64,000 nucleotides of DNA from Geminocystis sp. NIES-3708 (GCF_001548095.1 NZ_AP014815.1:771656-835655); one strand, 5' to 3'. Numbered from the stretch's first letter, positions 46,117-56,659 are shown. Notes: generated from the letters alone by a model not told the origin. Numbers and translations are program-made.

Positions 46117-46935
46117 TTAACTAAAAGTAAAAATAGGTTGAGTATTAAACCAAATTGGTTCAGGTATCGGAAAATTCGGATAACCTACTCTTAACAAACA
46201 TAATCCTTTTGCTGGGGCAGAATATTTCACTAAATCTCGACGACGATTTACCCAAATGTCTTGGAACTCTGACAGAGATCTTGTTCCTGATCCCACTTCT
46301 ACTAACATCCCCACCAATAGCCTTACCATGCCATATAAAAAACCACTAGCCTGTATCTCAATATGTATCAAGTCTTCTTTTCGCTGACAAATAACTTCTT
46401 GCACTTCTAAAATAGAGTGTAAACGTTTAGAACCCGCCCGACGAAAAGCACTCAAATCATGAACTCCGAGTAAGGGATTAAGCGCTTTTTGAATCAATGA
46501 TTCATCTAAAGGCTGATGATAGTAATGCCAACTAAAAGGTTGTAAAAATAGGTTAGGAACTTTACCAGTATATATAGTATAACGATAACGTCGAAAAGAA
46601 GCGCCAAAACAAGCGTGCCAATCATTAGCTACCTGTGCCGAAGCTCTAATGACAATATCATCAGGTAAACAACTATTAAGAACTTTTGACCAACGATCAG
46701 CAGGTATCGGAAAGTTAACTTCAAAATGAGCTACTTGTGCGGCTGCATGAACTCCACTGTCAGTTCTACCAGCACCGTGAATGGTGACAGGATTACCCAC
46801 AACAGAGGCGATCGCTTTTTCTATTTCTTCTTGAACACTATTATAGTTAGGCTGTCTTTGCCAACCGTGATAGTTAGCTCCTAAATATTGAATTACAATT
46901 GCAACTCTTTTTTTTTCTAGGGTGCTATTCTCCAT
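46117..46935 (-). CDS. truA: tRNA pseudouridine synthase A
   Basis: TruA makes pseudouridine at tRNA positions 38-40. The ATG at 46935 is chosen over an in-frame TTG at 46950. The 272-residue protein has the catalytic Asp in GAGRTDSGVHAAAQVAHF and the RRYRYTIY and HDLSAFRRAGS blocks. It sits between rplQ and rplM, as in many cyanobacteria. A HIP1 palindrome lies near 46807 in the coding sequence. Confidence 0.94.
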   Translation of the reverse strand: MENSTLEKKRVAIVIQYLGANYHGWQRQPNYNSVQEEIEKAIASVVGNPVTIHGAGRTDSGVHAAAQVAHFEVNFPIPADRWSKVLNSCLPDDIVIRASAQVANDWHACFGASFRRYRYTIYTGKVPNLFLQPFSWHYYHQPLDESLIQKALNPLLGVHDLSAFRRAGSKRLHSILEVQEVICQRKEDLIHIEIQASGFLYGMVRLLVGMLVEVGSGTRSLSEFQDIWVNRRRDLVKYSAPAKGLCLLRVGYPNFPIPEPIWFNTQPIFTFS

Positions 46936-46956
46936 GAAGGTTAGACTCAAAAGGAA

Positions 46957-47307
46957 CTAGATTAACTGTAAGATTGCCATTTCTGAGTTATCTCCACGAC
47001 GACTTTTCGTGCGGATTAAACGGGTATAACCACCGTTACGACTGCCATAACGTTCTTGAGCTTTAGCAAAAACATCATTAACAAGATCTTTATCATAAAC
47101 ATAAGCTAAGGCTTTACGTCTAGCAGATAAAGAACCATCTTTTGCTAAAGTAATAATTTTATCTGCAGTACTACGAACAGCTTTAGCACGAGCTTTAGTA
47201 GTAGTAATTTCGCCTTCTCGTAATAAATGGGTTGTTAATCCACGGAGAAGGGCTTTTCTTTGGTCTGCTGGTAAGCCTAATAAAGGCACTTTACAACGGT
47301 GACGCAT
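46957..47307 (-). CDS. rplQ: 50S ribosomal protein L17
   Basis: The 116-residue protein starts [20 protein letters not shown] and has [18 protein letters not shown], typical of L17 near the exit tunnel. It follows rpoA by 61 bases and precedes truA by 21, the standard alpha-operon order. Confidence 0.96.
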   Translation of the reverse strand: MRHRCKVPLLGLPADQRKALLRGLTTHLLREGEITTTKARAKAVRSTADKIITLAKDGSLSARRKALAYVYDKDLVNDVFAKAQERYGSRNGGYTRLIRTKSRRGDNSEMAILQLI

Positions 47308-47368
47308 TAATTTCCTCCTTAAATTATTAATTAATTCACGAATTTTTTAGTCTTCTAGTCTGTTAAAA

Positions 47369-48358
47369 CTAAGGTGTTGCAACAGGTTCAGCACTTTCGA
47401 TTAAATCTCCAGAAGGTGGTTCTTTAATCTTGCCTTCCGCTAAAGTGATGCCTAGACGCTGTTGGAGAGCTTCTATTACCTCTTCTGCCGATTTTTGACC
47501 GAAATTCTTAATTTCTAAGAGATCATCCTGAGAATACTCTAACAAATCAGCTACAGTGTTAATTTGAGCTCGTTTGAGACAGTTATAAGCACGAACCGAC
47601 AGATTTAGTTCTTCAATAGGAATTTGACTTGCTGGATCTTCAGGCTCTTCGGGTTCTTCAGGTTTACCTGTGATACCTGTTGCATCGGTTAAAGGTGAAA
47701 ATAACTCCACTAAAATTTTCGACGCATCAGAAAGAGCTTCTTCTGGTTTAATACTGCCATTTGTCCAAATCTCTAAAATTAGGCGATCAGCTAAATCTCC
47801 TTCAAAACGGATTTCTTCTACCGTGAAGTTAACTTTATTTACAGGCATAAACACAGAATCGATCTGCAAAAAGTCGAGAGAACTACTTTCATCCTTACCT
47901 TTTTGAATGGCACGATAACCTTTACCCTTCTCGACTCGAAATTCCATTTCTAACTTTGCCCCTTTCCCCAAGGTACAAATATACTGACTAGGTTCGACTA
48001 CTTCTATTTCTGAAGGTAGATCAAACTGTGCGGCTGTAACAGTACAAGGACCTGTAGCTACCAAACGACCAATTTGAGCCGTATGGGTATAGCTTTTAAA
48101 AACAATTCCTTTCATGTTGAGCATTATTTCTAACACGTCTTCTCTCACCCCTTCCACAACCGCAAACTCGTGGTTTACACCCGCAATTCTGACGGCAGTT
48201 ACTGCTGCACCTTCTAAGTTAGATAAAAGAACTCTTCTCAAGGAATTACCAAGAGTTATACCTTGTCCTCTTTCTAGGGGATCTAGTACAAACTTTCCAT
48301 ATTGCCCTTGATTTTTTTGAGTTTTATTTACTAAGCAGTCTATTTTAAACACAGCCAC
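47369..48358 (-). CDS. rpoA: RNA polymerase alpha subunit
   Basis: The 329-residue alpha subunit starts with GTG at 48358 (MAVFKIDC). The N-terminal dimerisation domain (about 1-230) has LDPLERGQGITLGNSLRRVL. An acidic Pro/Glu linker (about 232-245) leads to the C-terminal promoter-contact domain (about 250-320): LNLSVRAYNCLKRAQINTVA and IKNFGQKSAEEVIEAL. It follows rpsK by 99 bases. Confidence 0.96.
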   Translation of the reverse strand: MAVFKIDCLVNKTQKNQGQYGKFVLDPLERGQGITLGNSLRRVLLSNLEGAAVTAVRIAGVNHEFAVVEGVREDVLEIMLNMKGIVFKSYTHTAQIGRLVATGPCTVTAAQFDLPSEIEVVEPSQYICTLGKGAKLEMEFRVEKGKGYRAIQKGKDESSSLDFLQIDSVFMPVNKVNFTVEEIRFEGDLADRLILEIWTNGSIKPEEALSDASKILVELFSPLTDATGITGKPEEPEEPEDPASQIPIEELNLSVRAYNCLKRAQINTVADLLEYSQDDLLEIKNFGQKSAEEVIEALQQRLGITLAEGKIKEPPSGDLIESAEPVATP

Positions 48359-48457
48359 AGTGGTTATTTCCTCGATTTATGATGTCAGTTTTAGATACAA
48401 AGGTTTTAATAATCAATAACTCTAGTAATAAGTCGAGTTGATGACTATGGAACAATT

Positions 48458-48850
48458 TTAGACTCTGCGTCTTTTTGGGGGGCGACAGCCGTTATGAGGA
48501 ATTGGAGTAATATCCCGAATCAATGTTATTTCTAACCCTGCTCCTTGTAAAGCTCTGATAGCAGTTTCTCTACCAGCACCAGGACCGCTAACCATCACGT
48601 CCACCTGTTTCATTCCATTGTCCATTGCTGTACGAGCAGCACTATCCGCAGCAGTTTGAGCCGCAAAAGGAGTTCCTTTTTTCGCACCCTTAAAACCACT
48701 TGAACCTGCTGTTGCCCATGAGATTACATTGCCAGTAGCATCAGTAATAGTAACAATGGTGTTGTTAAAAGTAGATTTAATATAAGCTACTCCACTGGGA
48801 ATGTTTTTCTTTTGTTTTTTTGGTCCTCCCCTTTTTGTGGGTCTTGCCAT
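48458..48850 (-). CDS. rpsK: 30S ribosomal protein S11
   Basis: The 130-residue protein has [40 protein letters not shown] and the invariant end [16 protein letters not shown]11 sits on the platform near the mRNA exit. A 180-base spacer separates it from rpsM, longer than usual, without recognisable feature. Confidence 0.96.
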   Translation of the reverse strand: MARPTKRGGPKKQKKNIPSGVAYIKSTFNNTIVTITDATGNVISWATAGSSGFKGAKKGTPFAAQTAADSAARTAMDNGMKQVDVMVSGPGAGRETAIRALQGAGLEITLIRDITPIPHNGCRPPKRRRV

Positions 48851-49030
48851 GCCGAATTTACCTCTTTAACTGATTTTGTTTATGGAGTTTTTGATTAATT
48901 GAATTAGTTAGTTTTTTTAGTGGTGATGGGTTATCACCGAACTATTTTATATAAAAGGTGATCTTAGGTTTTGGGCAACCCGAACTGAACGGTATTCAGG
49001 ATGACTTGTACTAAAATACAGTCCCTCTAT

Positions 49031-49411
49031 TTATTTTTTAGGAGCTTTTTTCTTCCCAGCGATAGTAGCTTTACGTCCTCTGCGAGTTCTGGCATTAGTT
49101 CTAGTTCTTTGTCCTCTTAAGGGTAATCCCTGACGATGACGACGACCTCTATAAGTGCCAATATCTCCTAATCGCTTGATGTTCATCGCTTCTAAACGAC
49201 GTAAATCACCTTCAATCTCGAAGTTTTCCTGAATGTATAGTCTTAGTTTACTTACATCCTCATCACTTAAATCTCTGACTCTTGTATCTGGGTTTACCCC
49301 GGTAGCCGCCAGAATTTTTTGAGAAGAAGTTAAACCAATGCCATACAAGTAGGTAAGTCCTATTTCTACTCGTTTATCACGAGGTAAGTCAATACCAGAT
49401 ATCCTTGCCAT
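49031..49411 (-). CDS. rpsM: 30S ribosomal protein S13
   Basis: The ATG at 49411 ([14 protein letters not shown]) with AAAGGAAA upstream is chosen over an earlier in-frame start at 49462. The 126-residue protein ends in the basic tail [20 protein letters not shown] and a Lys-rich end. S13 contacts tRNA and the 50S at bridge B1. It follows rpmJ by 88 bases. Confidence 0.95.
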   Translation of the reverse strand: MARISGIDLPRDKRVEIGLTYLYGIGLTSSQKILAATGVNPDTRVRDLSDEDVSKLRLYIQENFEIEGDLRRLEAMNIKRLGDIGTYRGRRHRQGLPLRGQRTRTNARTRRGRKATIAGKKKAPKK

Positions 49412-49499
49412 GTTTTCGTTTCCTTTGTTAGTCTCGCTATTATTTCCAATAAATTTGGTCAATTTTCAGTGTTAATGAGTTACACTGGTTGTTAATAAT

Positions 49500-49613
49500 T
49501 TATCCCTGACGTTGTTTATGTTTGGGGTTGGAACAGATCACCATCACCCGCCCTTTCCGACGGATAACACGACATTTGTCGCAAATTTTTTTGACTGATG
49601 CTCTTACTTTCAT
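49500..49613 (-). CDS. rpmJ: 50S ribosomal protein L36
   Basis: A 37-codon gene, [20 protein letters not shown] followed by [17 protein letters not shown]. The zinc ribbon is complete (Cys11, Cys14, Cys27, His32). It occupies the standard place between infA and rpsM. It is short and easily missed. Confidence 0.96.
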   Translation of the reverse strand: MKVRASVKKICDKCRVIRRKGRVMVICSNPKHKQRQG

Positions 49614-49805
49614 AGTAGTAGTTTACACTGCAAGCTTTTAATTATAACAGGATTTGATACCTGTGTCAAACATAGGTTGGTTATATAAGTCAAGTGATTT
49701 TTTGTTTAATTTTTCACTGTTAGAGATTTTTTATCTCTTGATGATTATTTACGCAAATTTTCACTTTAGGCAATAGTTAATAATTTTCAATAAATACAAT
49801 TGATT

Positions 49806-50042
49806 TTATTTTTTACCACTACCGCCTTTGAGTCGATAAGTAATTCTTCCTTTGCTTAAATCATAGGGAGTTAACTCGACTTTTACTCTGTCACCGGGTA
49901 AAATTTTGATGTAGTTACGTCTAATTTTTCCAGCGATGTGAGCTAATACATTAAAACCGTTATCTAAATCTACTCGAAACATTGCGTTTGGTAATGATTC
50001 AGTTACAGTTCCTTCCATTTCAATGAGGTCTTTTTTCGACAT
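49806..50042 (-). CDS. infA: Translation initiation factor IF-1
   Basis: The 78-residue protein is a single S1/OB fold: [39 protein letters not shown] and [18 protein letters not shown]. It binds the 30S A site during initiation. It lies between adk and rpmJ, with a 192-base spacer to rpmJ holding no recognised feature. Confidence 0.96.
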   Translation of the reverse strand: MSKKDLIEMEGTVTESLPNAMFRVDLDNGFNVLAHIAGKIRRNYIKILPGDRVKVELTPYDLSKGRITYRLKGGSGKK

Positions 50043-50125
50043 AGTAATAATCCTTTTACTGGTTTGATGTAATCTTTGTTGATTTTATCAAATCTATTTT
50101 CCCTTCAAAATCAAAGTAGATCATT

Positions 50126-50680
50126 TTAGGATTTAACTATTGTTTCTAATTCTTCACTGATTTGGGAAAGTTCCCGATCACCATTAACATTGATTAGTAA
50201 CTGATGTTGTTTATAATATTCAATTAAAGGAGCAGTTTGTTGATGATAAACAAATAAGCGATTACTAATCGTTGCTTCATTATCATCTTTTCTGCCTCTA
50301 CTTAAAAGACGTTCTAATAACACGGAATCAGGTACATCAAAATTAATAACACCGTTACAGACTTGATTTAATTCCTGAAGAAGATTTACTAAAAAATCTG
50401 CTTGAGAAACATTACGGGGAAAACCATCGAGAATCCAACCTTTTTGAGCATCTTTTTCTCCTAATCTTTCTTGGATTAAGTCTAAAATTAGCTCATCAGG
50501 TACTAAATCACCGTTATCAACGAAGCCTTTAGCTTTAATCCCTAAAGGAGTTTGAGTTGTGATTGCTTCTCGGAGAATTTCCCCCGTGGAAATATGAGGA
50601 ATTCCCAAATGTTGGGAAAGAATTTGAGCTTGAGTACCTTTACCAGCACCGGGGGCTCCTAAAAAGATAAGTTTGGTCAT
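50126..50680 (-). CDS. adk: Adenylate kinase
   Basis: The ATG at 50680 (MTKLIFLGAPGAGKGTQAQI) places the P-loop at the usual position; an earlier in-frame start at 50722 adds 14 unconserved residues encoded by repeat-derived sequence. The 184-residue protein is the short-LID form, with DGFPRNVSQAD and RLLSRGRKDDNEATISNR. It interconverts ATP, ADP and AMP. It follows secY by 105 bases. Confidence 0.94.
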   Translation of the reverse strand: MTKLIFLGAPGAGKGTQAQILSQHLGIPHISTGEILREAITTQTPLGIKAKGFVDNGDLVPDELILDLIQERLGEKDAQKGWILDGFPRNVSQADFLVNLLQELNQVCNGVINFDVPDSVLLERLLSRGRKDDNEATISNRLFVYHQQTAPLIEYYKQHQLLINVNGDRELSQISEELETIVKS

Positions 50681-50749
50681 TTTTTTATTGAGGATAAACA
50701 GTTGACAGTTGACATCTAACATTTGACAGTTAATTATTAATTATTTGTA

Positions 50750-50784
50750 CTTCTGTCTTTCGCCTTCTGCCTTCTGTCTTCTGG
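50750..50784. repeat. Five tandem heptamers (CTTCTGT type) at the secY stop
   Basis: CTTCTGT, CTTTCGC, CTTCTGC, CTTCTGT and CTTCTGG stand in strict 7-nt register and end one base before the secY stop codon (50786-50788). A shorter ACAGTTG pair near 50698 and TTAATTA pair near 50730 lie in the same spacer. Confidence 0.85.
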
Positions 50785-50785
50785 G

Positions 50786-52099
50786 TTATTGTTTCACCAT
50801 ACCTTCATAACGTTGAGAAATAACATAGGTTTGAACTTGCTTCGCAGTATCAATGGCAACCCCAACCAAAATTAATAAGGATGTTGCACCAAAACCTTGA
50901 AAAGTTGTTACCCCCGTAGCACTCTCGACGAAAGTTGGCACAGTCGCAACAATAGTTAAGAAAATTGCACCTAAAAGTGTTAAACGATTTAACACTCCTT
51001 CTAAGTAAGCAATAGTTGCTTTACCCGGACGAATACCAGGAATGCTTGTACCCATTTTCTTTAAATTTTGAGCTATATCATCGGGATTTGATACTAAGGA
51101 AGCATAGAAATAACTAAAGAAAATGATCAGTACAGAATAGGTTACTACGTACCATATTGTTCCTGGACGTAATGCTAAAGCAATTTGATTTAATACCGCA
51201 TTAAAAGGACTTTTTTCAGCAAAACCTGCTACAGAGGAGGGCAAAACTAATACAGCGGAAGCAAAAATGATGGGCATTACACCACCTTGATTAAGTCGCA
51301 ATGGTAAGTAACTGGTTCTTTCTCTGTATAATCTTCTACCGACTTGACGACGAGCAGAAATAATAGGAATTCGACGAGTACCTTCTTGAACAAATACGAT
51401 ACCGACAATCATTACTAAGAAAACAATAACTAAAATTGCCACTTGAGCAATAGCTTGTCTTCCACCAGTTTGGGCATAATCAATAGTATTAGCTAAAGTT
51501 TGGGGTAAAACAGCGACAATATTCACAAAAATCAATAAAGAAGCACCATTACCTAAACCTCTTTCGGTTATCAATTCCGAAACCCACATGACAAACATCG
51601 ATCCTGCTGTAATAGCTAATACAGTTTGAATAACAAACCAAGGGGTATTATCAATAGCATAAGGTCTTAGTAAGCCTATAGTAATACCAGTACTTTGAAT
51701 AATTGCCCAGCCGAGAGCAACATATCGAGTGATTTGTGCTATTTTCCGTCTTCCAATTTCTCCTTCATTTTTCTGTAAATCTTCTAAAGCAGGAATAGCC
51801 GAAGCTAATAACTGCATGATAATAGAAGCATTAATGTAGGGTAAAATTCCTAAAGCAAAAATACCAACAGTGGCTAAACCACCCCCTGTAAAAATATTTA
51901 AAAATCCTAAAAAGGGAAGATTTTGGACTGCGGCTTCAAAGGCTTGGCGATCAATTCCGGGTACGGGGATGTAAATTCCCAAACGAATCAAGATTAATAA
52001 TCCTAAAGTTATAAGCAAACGACCACGAAGCCCTGCGGCACTTGCCATTTGCAAAAAGGTTTCTTGAGCGGTTGGAGTTTTTTCTTTACTAACAACCAT
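50786..52099 (-). CDS. secY: Preprotein translocase subunit SecY
   Basis: The 437-residue channel subunit has ten hydrophobic helices. It shows LGRLGIYIPVPGIDRQAFE-like text (IRLGIYIPVPGIDRQAF), GGGLATVGIFALGILPYINA with the plug region, and GLGNGASLLIFVNIVA. The C-terminal cytoplasmic loop SYFYASLVSNPDDIAQNLKK is typical. The 202-base spacer from rplO is long and contains a heptamer array, so an internal promoter is possible. Confidence 0.95.
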   Translation of the reverse strand: MVVSKEKTPTAQETFLQMASAAGLRGRLLITLGLLILIRLGIYIPVPGIDRQAFEAAVQNLPFLGFLNIFTGGGLATVGIFALGILPYINASIIMQLLASAIPALEDLQKNEGEIGRRKIAQITRYVALGWAIIQSTGITIGLLRPYAIDNTPWFVIQTVLAITAGSMFVMWVSELITERGLGNGASLLIFVNIVAVLPQTLANTIDYAQTGGRQAIAQVAILVIVFLVMIVGIVFVQEGTRRIPIISARRQVGRRLYRERTSYLPLRLNQGGVMPIIFASAVLVLPSSVAGFAEKSPFNAVLNQIALALRPGTIWYVVTYSVLIIFFSYFYASLVSNPDDIAQNLKKMGTSIPGIRPGKATIAYLEGVLNRLTLLGAIFLTIVATVPTFVESATGVTTFQGFGATSLLILVGVAIDTAKQVQTYVISQRYEGMVKQ

Positions 52100-52258
52100 G
52101 ATCTAATTTATTTATATGAATGGTGGATAAATAATAAGGGATTAGGAATGAAAAATTAGGAATTGAAATATGTTTTTTAGTTTCTTTAACTCAATGGTAA
52201 AGTGATAAATAAAATCAAAGTTTAAAGTTCACTAATACCAAAAATTAAAGGTTTTTAA

Positions 52259-52286
52259 ATTCTACATTCTTAATTCTGCATTCTTA
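52259..52286. repeat. Four tandem heptamers (ATTCTAC/ATTCTTA/ATTCTGC)
   Basis: ATTCTAC, ATTCTTA, ATTCTGC and ATTCTTA lie in register in the rplO-secY spacer, 15 bases from the rplO stop. Confidence 0.8.
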
Positions 52287-52301
52287 ATATCTTGACACTA
52301 A

Positions 52302-52775
52302 TTAACCGTTATTGTCTTGATCATTTTGTCGTTCAGTACTGACAATCGTACCGCCTACAGCTTCAATTTTGGCTTGAGCTGACTTACTCCAACCAGCCGC
52401 TTTGATGTTAAGGGCAATTCCTAATTCACCGTTTCCAAGAATTTTTAAAGGACCATCATTAGCTGTAACAATACCTACTTCCATTAAGGATTCTAAAGTT
52501 ACCTCCGTGTTGGGGGCTAAAGTAGCTAGTTTTTCAACGTTGATGATAGTAAACTCTTTATGATTGATGAGTTTGAAATGTTTTAACTTTGGTACTCGTC
52601 TGTAAAGGGGCATTTGTCCACCTTCAAAACCGGGCTTAGTACCCGTCCCAGAGCGAGATTTTTGTCCTCTCATCCCAAAACCGCCACTAGCTCCTTGACC
52701 AGCAGAAATACCTCTACCGATGCGGCGACGACGTTTTTTTGATGTAGGTTTGGGGGATAGTTGATGAAGTCTCAT
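52302..52775 (-). CDS. rplO: 50S ribosomal protein L15
   Basis: The 157-residue protein opens [20 protein letters not shown], then [20 protein letters not shown] and [16 protein letters not shown], typical of the Gly/Arg-rich extension of L15. It is 27 bases after rpsE; no rpmD (L30) lies between, as expected in cyanobacteria. Confidence 0.96.
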   Translation of the reverse strand: MRLHQLSPKPTSKKRRRRIGRGISAGQGASGGFGMRGQKSRSGTGTKPGFEGGQMPLYRRVPKLKHFKLINHKEFTIINVEKLATLAPNTEVTLESLMEVGIVTANDGPLKILGNGELGIALNIKAAGWSKSAQAKIEAVGGTIVSTERQNDQDNNG

Positions 52776-52802
52776 AATGATTATGGAATTAATTTGAGCG
52801 CT

Positions 52803-53354
52803 TTATGAATAAATCTGTTGTAAAGGAATATCTCTTTCATTTGCAACTTGAGAGAAACTGCGAATTTGCTCAAGAGCATTGACAGCAGCTCTGGCATTAT
52901 TTAAAGGATTATTAGAACCTTGTTGTTTCGCTAATATATTCTTGATTCCTGCTAATTCCAAGACGGTACGCACCGCACCCCCTGCAATTACCCCAGTACC
53001 GGGAGCTGCTGGACGCATAAATACTTGAGCCCCTCCTGCATTACCGCTACTTACATGAGTAATGGAACTAGCTTTATTGATGTTGATGGAAATGAGGTGT
53101 TTTTTACCGTCAGTGACGGCTTTACGTACAGCATTGATAACATCCCCTGCTTTACCTACTCCCACACCAACTTGTCCTTTTTCATTTCCCACAACAACGA
53201 TGGCACGGAAGCTGAGTTTTTTACCACCCTTGACTACCTTGCTAACTCGACGGATTTGGACAACTCTTTCTTGCCAAGTATTATCTTTTTTCTCTTTACG
53301 TTGCTTTCTTTGCTTTCCGCCTTTACGTTGTTCTTGTTCCCGTTCTTTTGCCAT
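52803..53354 (-). CDS. rpsE: 30S ribosomal protein S5
   Basis: The 183-residue protein has a Lys/Arg/Gln-rich N-terminal extension (residues 1-25), then the dsRNA-binding-like core [20 protein letters not shown] and [39 protein letters not shown] completes it. S5 guards the mRNA entry. It lies 12 bases after rplR. Confidence 0.96.
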   Translation of the reverse strand: MAKEREQEQRKGGKQRKQRKEKKDNTWQERVVQIRRVSKVVKGGKKLSFRAIVVVGNEKGQVGVGVGKAGDVINAVRKAVTDGKKHLISININKASSITHVSSGNAGGAQVFMRPAAPGTGVIAGGAVRTVLELAGIKNILAKQQGSNNPLNNARAAVNALEQIRSFSQVANERDIPLQQIYS

Positions 53355-53366
53355 AATAAATTCCTC

Positions 53367-53729
53367 TTAGAAGTTAAGACCAGATTCACGAGCGGCATCA
53401 GCTAGAGCTTTGACACGTCCATGATAAAGATTACCACCACGATCAAATACCACTTGCTCGATGCCTTTAGATAATGCTCTTTGAGCCACTAATTTGCCAA
53501 CTTCGGCGGAAGCTTCACAATTAGAAGTATTAGCTAATTTTTCTTTTAGTTCTTTATCTACCGTTGACGCAGAAACTAAAGTATGTTGAGCTACATCATC
53601 AATCACTTGAGCATAAATATGAAAATTAGAACGAAATACTGCTAACCGAGGACGCTCAGCAGTACCAGCAACTTTTTTCCGAATGCGTAAATGACGACGT
53701 TGGACCAGATCTTTACGATTAATAGTCAT
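53367..53729 (-). CDS. rplR: 50S ribosomal protein L18
   Basis: The 120-residue protein has [20 protein letters not shown] and [15 protein letters not shown], and ends [13 protein letters not shown]. It binds 5S rRNA. It begins two bases after rplF ends, indicating coupling. Confidence 0.96.
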   Translation of the reverse strand: MTINRKDLVQRRHLRIRKKVAGTAERPRLAVFRSNFHIYAQVIDDVAQHTLVSASTVDKELKEKLANTSNCEASAEVGKLVAQRALSKGIEQVVFDRGGNLYHGRVKALADAARESGLNF

Positions 53730-53731
53730 AA

Positions 53732-54271
53732 TTATTTCTTACCTGCTTTACCTACTTTACGTCTGACATATTCCCCAGCGTAGCGAATACCTTTTCCTTT
53801 ATAGACTTCAGGAGGACGAACGGCACGGATTTTAGCAGCGACGTTACCTACTAATTCTTTGTCTATACCAGTAATAACTACTTCTGTGTTTGTATTAACT
53901 GCAACGTTAATTCCTTGGGGCATTTCCATCTCGACAGGTTTACTATAACCCACATTTAAAGTAAGTTTTGAACCTTGAGCGGCGGCACGATAACCCACCC
54001 CTTGAATTTCTAATTTTTTCTCGAAACCTTGACTAACACCATCAACCATATTAGCCACTAAAGTACGACATAAGCCGTGTCTTTCTCTAGCTTTACGGGA
54101 GTCATTATCACGGGTAACGAGAAGTTCTTGTCCTTCTTGTACTATGGTAATCAAAGAAGGCAAGTCTCGGGATAAGTTCCCTTTAGGACCAGTAACATTT
54201 ACTTGTTGTCCATCAATTTTTATTTCTACCTTGGCAGGTATCGTTATAGGACGTTTTCCAATACGAGACAT
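53732..54271 (-). CDS. rplF: 50S ribosomal protein L6
   Basis: The 179-residue protein shows [20 protein letters not shown] and, at the C-terminal repeat, [20 protein letters not shown] with the terminal [11 protein letters not shown]. Duplicate-fold L6 near the GTPase centre. An 87-base spacer to rpsH contains a heptamer array. Confidence 0.96.
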   Translation of the reverse strand: MSRIGKRPITIPAKVEIKIDGQQVNVTGPKGNLSRDLPSLITIVQEGQELLVTRDNDSRKARERHGLCRTLVANMVDGVSQGFEKKLEIQGVGYRAAAQGSKLTLNVGYSKPVEMEMPQGINVAVNTNTEVVITGIDKELVGNVAAKIRAVRPPEVYKGKGIRYAGEYVRRKVGKAGKK

Positions 54272-54309
54272 GATTTATTTATAATTTCCAATTGTTTAAT
54301 GGTTAGGAG

Positions 54310-54344
54310 AATTGACAATTGACAACGAACAATTGACAATAGAT
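54310..54344. repeat. Five heptamer units (AATTGAC type)
   Basis: AATTGAC, AATTGAC, AACGAAC, AATTGAC and AATAGAT run in 7-nt register in the rpsH-rplF spacer, ending 14 bases from the rpsH stop. Confidence 0.8.
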
Positions 54345-54358
54345 AATCGCAAGAAGTA

Positions 54359-54760
54359 TTACCAGATATAGCAAAGTACTTCGCCACCGATGCCTTGTTT
54401 TCTCGCTTCACGATCAGTCATAATTCCGTAGGAAGTAGAAACAATAGCAACCCCAATACCGCCTAATACTCTGGGTAAATCTTTTTTCTTGCTATATACC
54501 CTTAAACCGGGAGTGCTTACCCTGCGGATATTTTGGATAATAGGTTGACGGTTTCTTCCTTTATATTTAAGAGAAACCACAATATTTTTTTTGACTCCTT
54601 CACCAACTTCCTCATAACTGGTGATAAAACCTTCACTCTTGAGTACTTCCGCAATACTGCGAGTCATTCGAGTGCTAGGAATATTCACGGTGGAATGGCG
54701 TACTGCACAGGCGTTGCGAATACGAGTCAGCATATCTGAAATAGTGTCGTGTGCTGGCAT
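54359..54760 (-). CDS. rpsH: 30S ribosomal protein S8
   Basis: The 133-residue protein has [20 protein letters not shown] at the start and the closing [20 protein letters not shown] with VLCYIW. S8 organises the 16S central domain. It follows rplE directly, since rpsN is absent, the cyanobacterial arrangement. Confidence 0.96.
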   Translation of the reverse strand: MPAHDTISDMLTRIRNACAVRHSTVNIPSTRMTRSIAEVLKSEGFITSYEEVGEGVKKNIVVSLKYKGRNRQPIIQNIRRVSTPGLRVYSKKKDLPRVLGGIGVAIVSTSYGIMTDREARKQGIGGEVLCYIW

Positions 54761-54789
54761 TCTTTCTTCTTTTCCTCTGTTACCTTAAT

Positions 54790-55332
54790 TTATTTGTCAC
54801 GGAAGGGCATTCCCATCTCTTTTAACAATGCGCGTCCTTCTTCATCGGTGTTAGCGGTGGTGATGATAGAAATATCAAAGCCACGGAGTTGATCTATGGA
54901 ATCATAGCTAATTTCGGGGAAAATTAATTGTTCTTTTACTCCTAAACTATAGTTTCCTCTGCCGTCAAAACTTTTAGGGCTAACTCCACGAAAGTCACGA
55001 ATACGAGGTAGTGCAAGACTGATAAGACGCTCCAAGAAGGAATACATCTTGTCTGATCTTAGTGTCACCATAGCACCGACGGGCATTCCTTGACGAATTT
55101 TGAAACCAGCGATGGCTTTTTTAGCACGGGTAACAACAGGTTTTTGTCCGGTAATCACAGCTAGTTCACTCAGAGATGACTCCAGTGCTTTAGCATTCTG
55201 TGATGCTTCTCCTAAACCTCTATTGATAACAATTTTAGTTACTTTTGGTATTTGATGAATATTTGTGTAACCAAATTGCTCTTTGAGTTTAGCAGTAATC
55301 GTTTCTTGGTAATAAGTTTTTAATCTTGACAT
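54790..55332 (-). CDS. rplE: 50S ribosomal protein L5
   Basis: The 180-residue protein has [20 protein letters not shown], the [20 protein letters not shown] segment and [20 protein letters not shown]. It binds 5S rRNA and contacts P-site tRNA. Sixty bases separate it from rplX. Confidence 0.96.
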   Translation of the reverse strand: MSRLKTYYQETITAKLKEQFGYTNIHQIPKVTKIVINRGLGEASQNAKALESSLSELAVITGQKPVVTRAKKAIAGFKIRQGMPVGAMVTLRSDKMYSFLERLISLALPRIRDFRGVSPKSFDGRGNYSLGVKEQLIFPEISYDSIDQLRGFDISIITTANTDEEGRALLKEMGMPFRDK

Positions 55333-55392
55333 TACGGTGTTTACTGATAAATATGAAATTAACCGTTGATGAGTGAAAAATTTTAAGGAAAA

Positions 55393-55749
55393 TTAATCAA
55401 TAATTTCGCCTGTTTTTTTCAGTTTTCTGACTTTTTTGCCTTCTTCAGTTAAGACATAGCTAATACGACTAGCTACTTTTTCTTTTTCCGAATAAAGCAT
55501 TACTTTACAGCTATGGATAGGAGCTTCATAGGTACTAATTTGGCCACTTTCACCTTCTTGTTTAGGTTTAATGTGTTTAGTTCTGATGTTTACACCTTTA
55601 ACGATTACTTGGCTATCTTTAGGAATCGCTTTGAGGATTTCTCCTACTTTACCTTTATCTTTGCCTGAAATAATTTGCACTGTGTCACCTTTTTTGACGT
55701 GCATTTTATATCTAGCAGGACCCTGTTTTTTCTTGTTTGCTGATCTCAT
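55393..55749 (-). CDS. rplX: 50S ribosomal protein L24
   Basis: The 118-residue protein has a KOW motif, [20 protein letters not shown] (about residues 17-36), and THKVKP-like THIKPK after GVNIRTKH. The ATG at 55749 gives a basic N-terminus ([15 protein letters not shown]) typical of cyanobacterial L24; a second ATG at codon 16 is less likely. It begins three bases after rplN. Confidence 0.94.
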   Translation of the reverse strand: MRSANKKKQGPARYKMHVKKGDTVQIISGKDKGKVGEILKAIPKDSQVIVKGVNIRTKHIKPKQEGESGQISTYEAPIHSCKVMLYSEKEKVASRISYVLTEEGKKVRKLKKTGEIID

Positions 55750-55752
55750 TTT

Positions 55753-56121
55753 TTAGAGTACCTCCGGAGCGAGAGAGATAATTTTAGTAAAGTTTTTATC
55801 CCGTAATTCACGAGCCACAGGACCAAAAACACGAGTACCTCTGGGATTGTTATCTTTGTTGATAATTACGGCAGCGTTATCGTCAAAACGAATACTCATG
55901 CCACTATCACGACGTAAAGATTGTTTTGTACGTACAATTACTGCCCTTACGATGTCGGATTTTTTAACTGCCATGTTAGGAATTGCGTCTTTCACTACGG
56001 CAATAATTACGTCTCCAATACCACCATAAGTACAATTACCAGTAGATAACACTCGTAAGCACATAATTTTACGTGCTCCACTGTTATCTGCTACATTTAG
56101 GTAACTTTGTTGTTGAATCAT
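55753..56121 (-). CDS. rplN: 50S ribosomal protein L14
   Basis: The 122-residue protein begins [20 protein letters not shown] and has [17 protein letters not shown] [20 protein letters not shown] and [20 protein letters not shown]. It bridges to 16S helix 14. Standard place between rpsQ and rplX. Confidence 0.97.
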   Translation of the reverse strand: MIQQQSYLNVADNSGARKIMCLRVLSTGNCTYGGIGDVIIAVVKDAIPNMAVKKSDIVRAVIVRTKQSLRRDSGMSIRFDDNAAVIINKDNNPRGTRVFGPVARELRDKNFTKIISLAPEVL

Positions 56122-56159
56122 TCTACTTAATTATTTGATTGATTATGGGAATATCGATC

Positions 56160-56414
56160 CTAAATAGCAACGGCTTTGGTAATCAGAATTTCTGCTAATT
56201 CCCAGCGTTTTGTTTTACTCAAAGGACGAGTTTCTCTGATTCGGACGCGATCACCTTCCTTACATAAGTTTTCAGGATCGTGTGCCTTATATTTTTTGGT
56301 TTTAACGACAATTTTGCCGTATTTAGGGTGAGGAGAGCGATTTTCAATAGCAACAACGGCGGTTTTATCCATTTTGTTACTAACGACCACGCCTACTCTT
56401 TCTTTAACTGCCAT
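56160..56414 (-). CDS. rpsQ: 30S ribosomal protein S17
   Basis: The 84-residue OB-fold protein has [20 protein letters not shown] and [20 protein letters not shown] with [13 protein letters not shown]. It binds the 16S 5' domain. It lies 14 bases after rpmC. Confidence 0.96.
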   Translation of the reverse strand: MAVKERVGVVVSNKMDKTAVVAIENRSPHPKYGKIVVKTKKYKAHDPENLCKEGDRVRIRETRPLSKTKRWELAEILITKAVAI

Positions 56415-56428
56415 GAAATAGTTACTCC

Positions 56429-56653
56429 TTATGCTTGAGTAGTGGTAACGGATTCTGCTCTTTCACGTTCACCTTGTACGGTAAACAATTGAGAAATCCA
56501 GTGTTTGGTATGCTTAAACTCATGGGGTTTTTCTAAACGTCCAGTAGTTTGTAGCAATCTAAGTTGAAATAGCTTTTTTTTCGCAGTTACGATTTCTGCA
56601 GCTAATTCTTCATCATTTAACTTTCTTGCGTCTGCAACTTTAGGAAGTGCCAT
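56429..56653 (-). CDS. rpmC: 50S ribosomal protein L29
   Basis: The 74-residue two-helix protein has [20 protein letters not shown] and [21 protein letters not shown]29 sits at the exit tunnel with L23. It is six bases from rplP. Confidence 0.95.
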   Translation of the reverse strand: MALPKVADARKLNDEELAAEIVTAKKKLFQLRLLQTTGRLEKPHEFKHTKHWISQLFTVQGERERAESVTTTQA

Positions 56654-56659
56654 AGGGAC

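Noticed and set aside
53025..53405. Two overlapping plus-strand frames opposite rpsE
   Set aside because: They are antisense to a certain ribosomal gene and have low-complexity Phe/Leu/Ser content.
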